Of a DNA stretch of 64,000 nucleotides, positions 59,606-64,000 are shown piece after piece. Position numbers and translations under genes: made by a program. How positions within the stretch are numbered: the first letter of the stretch is position 1; every line of letters starts with the position of its first letter. The stretch is from CBDBGD01 sp965205235 (GTDB taxonomy: Bacteria; Chloroflexota; Dehalococcoidia; Lucifugimonadales; UBA1127), in contig CBDBGD010000007.1 of the NCBI GenBank assembly GCA_965205235.1, forward strand, positions 581,655 through 645,654, given 5' to 3'. The notes under the pieces were generated by a model. That model worked only from the letters and a program-made list of their open reading frames with translations, had not been told where the DNA came from and ran no database searches.

Positions 59606-60079
59606 TCAATGGTGCGGGCGGCCGCGGGACTCGCACCAGTCCTCGTAGGAGGGGACCTCCTCCTTCACGACGTAGAGGAAGTAGTAGCAGCCGGTGTCGC
59701 CCAGGAAGCGGAAGCGCTTGCGCAGGTCGGCCACGGTAGCCTCGAAGCCGTCATGGGAGCGGAGGTAGGCCTGGAAGCCGCCGTGCTGCGCCTCCAGCTC
59801 CAGCATCCGCTGCGCGTTGTGGACCACTGCCTCCAGCTTGCGCCGGTGTCGAATGACGCGGGTGTCGGCGGTCAGGGCGTCGATCTCGTCCGGACCCAGG
59901 TCCGCCACGGTCGCGGCGTCGAAGCCCCGAAAGGCCTCGCGGATGCCGGGCCACTTCGTGCCGACCACGCGCCAGGACATGCCCGACTGGAAGACCGCCT
60001 TGCTCATGACCTCCAGGTAGTCGCCAAGGCGGCGAGCGTCGATCTGCGCCGGCGTGTGAGGGTTGGCCTGCTGGGTCAT
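59606..60079 (-). CDS. DNA-3-methyladenine glycosylase I (Tag)-like protein
   Basis: The 157-residue protein has the Tag-family block VFQSGMSWRVVGTKWPGIRE, then a central helix region, and FRFLGDTGCYYFLYVVKEEV near the end. It appears to lack the N-terminal zinc cysteine of E. coli Tag, so it is a short relative. A base-excision repair role is likely but not certain. AGGAGGTGA precedes the ATG at 60079. Confidence 0.7.
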   Translation of the reverse strand: MTQQANPHTPAQIDARRLGDYLEVMSKAVFQSGMSWRVVGTKWPGIREAFRGFDAATVADLGPDEIDALTADTRVIRHRRKLEAVVHNAQRMLELEAQHGGFQAYLRSHDGFEATVADLRKRFRFLGDTGCYYFLYVVKEEVPSYEDWCESRGRPHH

Positions 60080-60147
60080 GCGTTCACCTCCTGGGGCAGG
60101 GCTTTCACTATAGCGTAGATTGCCAATTGCGGGTATGCGTACATAGT

Positions 60148-60172
60148 GATTGCAATGCAATCATGGTATAAT
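60148..60172 (+). promoter_or_regulatory. Toxin-antitoxin promoter with palindromic operator
   Basis: GATTGCAATGCAATC (60148-60162) is a perfect 7-base inverted repeat. It ends 4 bases before TATAAT (60167-60172), the -10 of the FitAB pair. Antitoxin binding here would block the promoter, as for ribbon-helix-helix antitoxins. Confidence 0.7.
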
Positions 60173-60199
60173 GGCGTGACATCGTAGATGGGGGGATTC

Positions 60200-60445
60200 A
60201 TGGCCAGCATCACCGTGCGCAATCTGGAAGATGGGCTGAAACACCGGCTGCGTGTGAGGGCGGCGCAGAAAGGCCGCTCAATGGAGGAGGAGGCCCGGGA
60301 CATCTTGAGAACGGCGCTCTATCACCAGCAACCGGAACAGGAGAACCTGGCGAGCGCCATTCGCGCCAGGTTCGCTCCTCTCGGCGGGGTCGATCTAGAC
60401 ATTCCTGCTCGTACACCCATGCGCAAACCGCCTCGGTTCGACTGA
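60200..60445 (+). CDS. FitA-like ribbon-helix-helix antitoxin
   Basis: The 81-residue protein starts MASITVRNLEDGLKHRLRVR (ribbon and helix 1). The second helix KGRSMEEEARDILRTALY matches FitA/Phd-like RHH antitoxins, and the C-terminal stretch to MRKPPRFD should wrap the toxin. It is 10 bases before the PIN toxin gene. ATG at 60200; an ATG at 60188 would add four residues. Confidence 0.8.
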   Translation: MASITVRNLEDGLKHRLRVRAAQKGRSMEEEARDILRTALYHQQPEQENLASAIRARFAPLGGVDLDIPARTPMRKPPRFD

Positions 60446-60455
60446 GGGGGACACG

Positions 60456-60884
60456 ATGATCATCCTTGACACCAACGTCGTCTCAGAGCTGATGCGCGCC
60501 GTTCCCGCCGCCGTAGTTGTGGATTGGGTCGCAGGGCAGGCGGCTTCCAATCTGTACCTCTCGACCGTGAGTGAGGCCGAACTGCGATACGGCATCGAGA
60601 TACTGCCGATAGGAGCGCGGCGAGACAGGCTGCTCATCGACGTGGAGGGGATGCTCAGGGAGGACTTTGCCGGGCGCGTCCTTCCGTTCGACAGCGCCGC
60701 CGCCCGAGCATACGCCCTCGTAGCCGCCGCCCGCCGCGCCGAAAGACGTTCGGTCGATCATGCCGACTGCCAGATAGCGGCGATAGCCCTCAGCCGGGGA
60801 GCGTCGGTGGCAACCAGAAACGAGGATGACTTCGTGGGGAGCGGGATTGAGGTGATCAATCCCTGGGCGTCGCAGTGCTGCTAG
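60456..60884 (+). CDS. PIN-domain toxin (FitB/VapC-like ribonuclease)
   Basis: The 142-residue PIN protein has the acid residues of the active site: MIILDTNVVSELM (Asp5), TVSEAELRYGIEIL (Glu), VDHADCQIAAIAL (Asp) and the end ATRNEDDF. It cleaves RNA when free of its antitoxin. GAGGGGGA precedes the ATG. The end overlaps the convergent HAD gene by 4 bases. Confidence 0.85.
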   Translation: MIILDTNVVSELMRAVPAAVVVDWVAGQAASNLYLSTVSEAELRYGIEILPIGARRDRLLIDVEGMLREDFAGRVLPFDSAAARAYALVAAARRAERRSVDHADCQIAAIALSRGASVATRNEDDFVGSGIEVINPWASQCC

Positions 60885-61576
60885 CACCCCACGTACCGCA
60901 GCACCTCACGCAGGTATTGGACCGTCGCACCGGTCCAGGCCATGCCGTCCGCACGACGCGGGTCGTCGAGGTCATCGTCAGGGCTGTTGAGCAGGATGGG
61001 GGCGATGCCCAGGTTTCGAGCGCCGGTGAGCTCGTCGTCCATGCCGTCGGCGACGTAGAGGGTGTCCTGCGGCGCGACGCCCAGGCCCTGCAGCGCGACG
61101 TGGTAGATGCGGGGGTCCGGCTTCTTCAGCTTCGCGGTCGACGAGAAGACCGGGACGTCGATGAAGGGCGCCATGGAGCATTCGGCCCAGACCAGCGGGA
61201 TGCCGACGCCGCAGTTGCTGAGGAGCGCCAACCGCAGGCCGGCATCCTTCAGCGCCCGCAGCGTGTCGACCGTGTCCGAACGCGTCGCCTGCAGGCTCTC
61301 GCGGTCGAAGGTCAGGGCGACCTCGGCGGCGCGGGCGACGCGCTGGGGGTCGGGGACGACGCCCACACGCCCGGCGATGTGCTCCAGGTGCCCCTCCTCC
61401 GTGCCGAAGAAGCCGACCTGGCGCTCCCAGAAGCCCTCCATCCACGCGCTAACGAAGGCGTCGACGGGGATGTCCATGGCTGCGGCCATCTCCGCGAGCA
61501 ACGAGCGCCGCACGTCCAGCGACGGCGATTTCACGAGCGTGCCGTACAGGTCGAAGATCACGGCTCGGGTGGGCAT
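60881..61576 (-). CDS. HAD-superfamily hydrolase
   Basis: The 231-residue protein has HAD motif I AVIFDLYGTLVKSPS, motif II LALLSNCGVGIP, motif III KLKKPDPRIYH and motif IV VADGMDDELTGARNLG. The cap domain is helical, so it is a small-molecule phosphatase or dehalogenase-like enzyme of unknown substrate. The start is taken at the ATG at 61576 (MPTRAVIFDLYG); a longer N-terminus is possible but not conserved. Confidence 0.85.
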   Translation of the reverse strand: MPTRAVIFDLYGTLVKSPSLDVRRSLLAEMAAAMDIPVDAFVSAWMEGFWERQVGFFGTEEGHLEHIAGRVGVVPDPQRVARAAEVALTFDRESLQATRSDTVDTLRALKDAGLRLALLSNCGVGIPLVWAECSMAPFIDVPVFSSTAKLKKPDPRIYHVALQGLGVAPQDTLYVADGMDDELTGARNLGIAPILLNSPDDDLDDPRRADGMAWTGATVQYLREVLRYVGC

Positions 61577-61667
61577 GCGTGCTCGTCTCCCTTCGGGTGG
61601 CTCTGCCGCGCGTTTCAGCCTTCGAGAGGTCATGGAGGAAGCCCCTACGCGCGGTGCAGCGTGGTCG

Positions 61668-61743
61668 TGGCGTCCCAGGAGGGATTCGAACCCCCGACCC
61701 GCTGCTTAGAAGGCAGCCGCTCTATCCCCTGAGCTACTGGGAC
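61668..61743 (-). tRNA. tRNA-Arg (anticodon TCT), CCA encoded
   Basis: The minus strand reads GTCCCAGTAGCTCAGGGGAT with a 7-bp acceptor stem closed by CTGGGAC. The D-loop is AGAGC, the anticodon arm is GCTGC-CTTCTAA-GCAGC (anticodon TCT), and the T-arm is GGGGGTTCGAATCCC. A discriminator G and CCA follow at 61670-61668. It reads AGA (and AGG) arginine codons. Confidence 0.95.
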
Positions 61744-61801
61744 GCGTGAGGGTCCCTAGCGATGATAGCCGTGGCTTGGAAAGGGCGTCAACTTTGGCCG
61801 T

Positions 61802-62717
61802 TCACCAGCGCATGGACGCGGCAGTCCTTGCCAGTCCCTCGAGCAGGCCGACCTTGGGCGCCCAGCCGAGCAGCCGCTTCGCTCGCGAGGGGTCGAGGGC
61901 GATGTGGCGGACGTCGCCGGGCCGGGGTGCGCCGTAGACCGGGGGCGCAGTGTGGCCGGTCACGCTCTGCAGGTGCCGGAAGATCTCGTTCACGGACGTC
62001 CCTTCGCCCGTGCCGATGTTGACGACAATCGATTCGGGGTGGGCCATCGCCAGCCGGTGCGCGTCGACGAAATCGCCGACGTAGACGTAGTCGCGGGTGT
62101 GCTCGCCGTCGCCGAAGATGCGCACCGGCTCGCCGTCCAGCATGCGTCGCAGGAAGATGGCCACGACGCCCGACTCGCCGTGGGGGTCCTGCCTGGGGCC
62201 GTAGATGTTGGCGCCCCGCAGCACCTTCAGCGGGATGGAGCCCGGCAGCATCATGCGGAAGTAGCACTCGGACACCCACTTGCTGAGCCCGTATGGGCTG
62301 ACGGGGCGGATCGGGTGGTCCTCGTCGCAGGGCAGGTAGTCGGGCTCGCCGTACAGCGCGCCGCCGGTGTTGGTGTAGACCACCTGGCCACAGCCAGTCT
62401 CAATGGCGGCGCGGAGGACGTTCAGGCCGCCCAGGATGTTCACCCTAGCGTCCAGGCCGGGGTCGGCCATGGAGACCGGCACGGAGGACTGCGCGGCCAG
62501 GTGGGAGATAACGTCCGGCCTGAAGGACTGCGCTACTCGGATGAACGCATCGTCGGCGATGCTGACGTCGGCCACCCGGACGTCGGGCGGCAGGTTCGCG
62601 CCCGTGGCGGTGGAGTGGTTGTCGACGACCAGCACGTCGTGGCCGTCGGCCAGCAGCCCGTCGACGACGTGGGAGCCGACGAACCCCGCTCCGCCCCGTC
62701 ACCAGCACTCGCGCCAC
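61802..62717 (-). CDS. NAD-dependent sugar epimerase (UDP-glucose 4-epimerase-like), one frame break
   Basis: With one base removed from the CCCC run at 62694-62697, the gene reads VARVLVTGGAGFVGSHVVDG and continues into the open frame. It shows LVVDNHSTATGANLP, DVISHLAAQSSVPVS, a catalytic Tyr/Lys in SPYGLSKWVSE, and GANIYGPRQDPHGESGVVAI. The total is ~304 residues. The GTG at 62717 has GAGGAGGAGC upstream. The break may be a sequencing or assembly error, since the rest is intact. Confidence 0.75.
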
Positions 62718-62743
62718 ACGCTCCTCCTCGTCGTGTTCCGGCC

Positions 62744-63728
62744 CTACGTCGGAGAGCTCGTCTCCGACAGCGCCTCCAGCAGCGCGCGGCCGGTCTTCTG
62801 CGGGTCGTGGAGCCACGGCGCGTCGTCGGAGGCCAGCGGACGCACGACGAGCCGGCGAGCGTACGGCGCGCAGGCGTCGGCGTCCACGACGACGGCGGGG
62901 CTCCCGGCCGAGGGATGGTCGGCGTCGGCGGGGGCGGGCGCACCGACGGAGTCGGCCAGGACCAGGTCGAAGGGCTCCGCCGTGTCGACGTAGCCCAGCG
63001 TCTCGCGGAGGAAGTCGGAGAGGCGGTAGCCCTCAGTCTCGCCGGGCTTGGTGACCAGGTTGCCGATGAACACCTTGGCCGCCGCAGTGGTGCGGATGGC
63101 CTCCGGGATGCCGTGGACCAGCAGGTTGGGTATAACGCTGGTGTACAGGTCGCCGGGGCCCAGGACGACGACGTCGGCCTCGCGGATGGCCTCGACGGCC
63201 CTGGGGTTGGCGTCGACCTGCGGGTCGAGGCGGACGCTCTCGACGCCGACGGCGTGGGAGCCCGCGCTGGTCGATGGCAGCCTCGCCCTCCAGCGTCGTG
63301 CCGTCCTGCAGCACGCCGACGAGGTTGGTGCTCGCCAGGGTCACCGGCAAGACCGTGGCCCGCAGGCCAAGGAGGCCGGCGGCGGTGCGGATACCCTTCT
63401 CCAGGTCGCCGGCCTTGTCGACCAGCGCGGCCAGGACCAGATTGCCCAGGCTGTGGTCGCCCAGGGCGGCGTCGCCGCGGGAAGCGGTACTCCATCAGGT
63501 CACGAAAGAGCCCCGTCGCGGCGTCCGGCGCGGCGAGCGCGCTCAGGCATCGCCTGATGTCGCCCAGCGCCGGGATGCCAAACTCCTGCCGCAGCCGGCC
63601 CGTGCTGCCGCCGCTGTCCATGACGGTGACCACGGCCGACAGGTGCGATGTGTGCGGACTCAGCCCCTGCATCACCGCCGGGCAGCCCGTTCCTCCCCCA
63701 ATGACGACGACTCGGAGATGGGCTGCAT
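62744..63728 (-). pseudogene. YvcK/CofD-like protein gene with several frame disruptions
   Basis: Pieces of one gluconeogenesis factor/CofD-like protein (YvcK, GlmS-related control) are spread over three frames. They are VVVIGGGTGCPAVMQGLSPH to LMEYRFPR, then GDAALGDHSLGNLVLAAL...EGEAAID, then SAGSHAVGVESVRLDP...VFIGNLVTKPGETEGYRLSD. The breaks lie at about 63471-63483 and 63262-63275, and the start is also out of frame (63700-63728). All conserved blocks remain, so errors in the sequence or recent decay are both possible. Downstream is glmS. Confidence 0.7.
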
Positions 63729-63760
63729 CGTGGTCACGTTGTCATGTCCGGGAAGCGGCA

Positions 63761-64000
63761 CTAGTGGACGGTGACGCTCTTGGCCAGGTGGCGGGGCCGG
63801 TCGATGGGGCAGCCCCGCTCTCGGGCGCAATGGTAGGCGAGCAACTGCATGGCCACGGTCGAGAGCACGGGCGAGAAGACGTCCTCAGTCGAGGGGAGCT
63901 CCACCACCTCGTCCGCCAGGGCCGCGACCTCCGGGTCGTGGCCGTCGGTCACGGCGACGACGGGTGAGCCTCGCGCCTTGATCTCTCGGATGGTGTTCAG
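63761..64000 (-). CDS. glmS: Glutamine-fructose-6-phosphate aminotransferase, C-terminal part
   Basis: The last ~80 residues of a SIS-domain protein: LNTIREIKARGSPVVAVTDG, then VVELPSTEDVFSPVLSTVAM and the C-terminal CPIDRPRHLAKSVTVH. The RPRxLAKSVTVE-like ending is diagnostic for GlmS, which makes glucosamine-6-phosphate for the cell wall. Here the last residue is His instead of Glu. The 5' part lies beyond the right edge. It is followed by the YvcK-like gene, a linkage seen in other bacteria. Confidence 0.88.
   Translation of the reverse strand: MNTIREIKARGSPVVAVTDGHDPEVAALADEVVELPSTEDVFSPVLSTVAMQLLAYHCARERGCPIDRPRHLAKSVTVH

Noticed and set aside
61668..61743. Integration site of a mobile element at the tRNA-Arg gene
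   Set aside because: No integrase, no repeated tRNA 3' end and no phage genes nearby.

Overview
This is a high-GC, gene-dense, chromosomal-looking bacterial window of 64 kb. I see no phage, plasmid, CRISPR or insertion-sequence genes. The best guess is an uncultured Chloroflexota (Dehalococcoidia/SAR202-like). The reasons are a str–S10 ribosomal operon in which fusA runs directly into rpsJ with no tuf between them, a VLRF1-type release-factor protein of the class known from Actinobacteria and Chloroflexi, RegX3/PhoP-style phosphate boxes, and several families of short dispersed palindromes. The assignment is inference, not proof.

Layout. (1) 1-7114, minus strand: rpsL-rpsG-fusA-rpsJ-rplC-rplD-rplW-rplB-rpsS-rplV-rpsC (rpsC runs off the left edge), driven by a near-perfect sigma-70 promoter. 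(2) 7270-7707: a META-domain lipoprotein. (3) 7786-16559, plus strand: a SAM-I riboswitch followed by a SAM/methionine-cycle operon (mtnA, MTA phosphorylase, rhodanese, a small basic protein, a two-domain kinase-like fusion, ahcY, metK, phosphohexomutase). MtnA and MTA phosphorylase recycle methylthioadenosine, AhcY removes S-adenosylhomocysteine and MetK makes SAM. (4) 16.6-23.1 kb: tatA, a PAP2 membrane protein, an alpha/beta hydrolase, a HAD enzyme, a peroxiredoxin whose catalytic cysteine codon is an in-frame TGA (probable selenocysteine), trmI, an HD protein and a fibronectin-repeat lipoprotein. (5) 23.1-31.2 kb, mostly minus: MATE and two MFS transporters, an esterase, a structured RNA candidate with a terminator, an aminotransferase and a membrane-anchored molybdopterin oxidoreductase. 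(6) 31.2-35.0 kb, plus: rsmI, a VLRF1-like protein, a CapA-like protein and an epimerase. (7) 35-38.1 kb, minus: two paralogous amidohydrolases with matching promoters, flanking a tiny heptad-repeat/poly-acidic protein. (8) 38.3-48.5 kb: metG, polyprenyl synthase, a second type of amidohydrolase, lipA, a cadherin/FN3 lipoprotein and gltX, separated by repeat-rich spacers. (9) 48.5-56.6 kb, plus: a complete phosphate regulon (two-component system, pstSCAB, phoU) with two phased Pho-box arrays, then an aquaporin. (10) 56.6-59.0 kb: an iron locus with an iron-type binding protein, two Bfd-like ferredoxins and a divergent DtxR-family regulator. (11) 59-64 kb: a histidine phosphatase, a Tag-like glycosylase, a FitAB toxin-antitoxin pair, a HAD enzyme, tRNA-Arg(TCT), a sugar epimerase and a YvcK/CofD-like gene (both with frame disruptions), and the 3' part of glmS.

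The spacers carry at least four short palindromic repeat families plus one longer (about 450 bp) dispersed repeat present in two inverted copies. In two places a short palindrome lies in frame inside a protein-coding gene. The most interesting points are the selenocysteine peroxiredoxin, the structured RNA at 28.1 kb, the long repeat, the in-frame palindromes, and the 11-bp-phased Pho boxes controlling a small zinc-ribbon gene as well as pstS.
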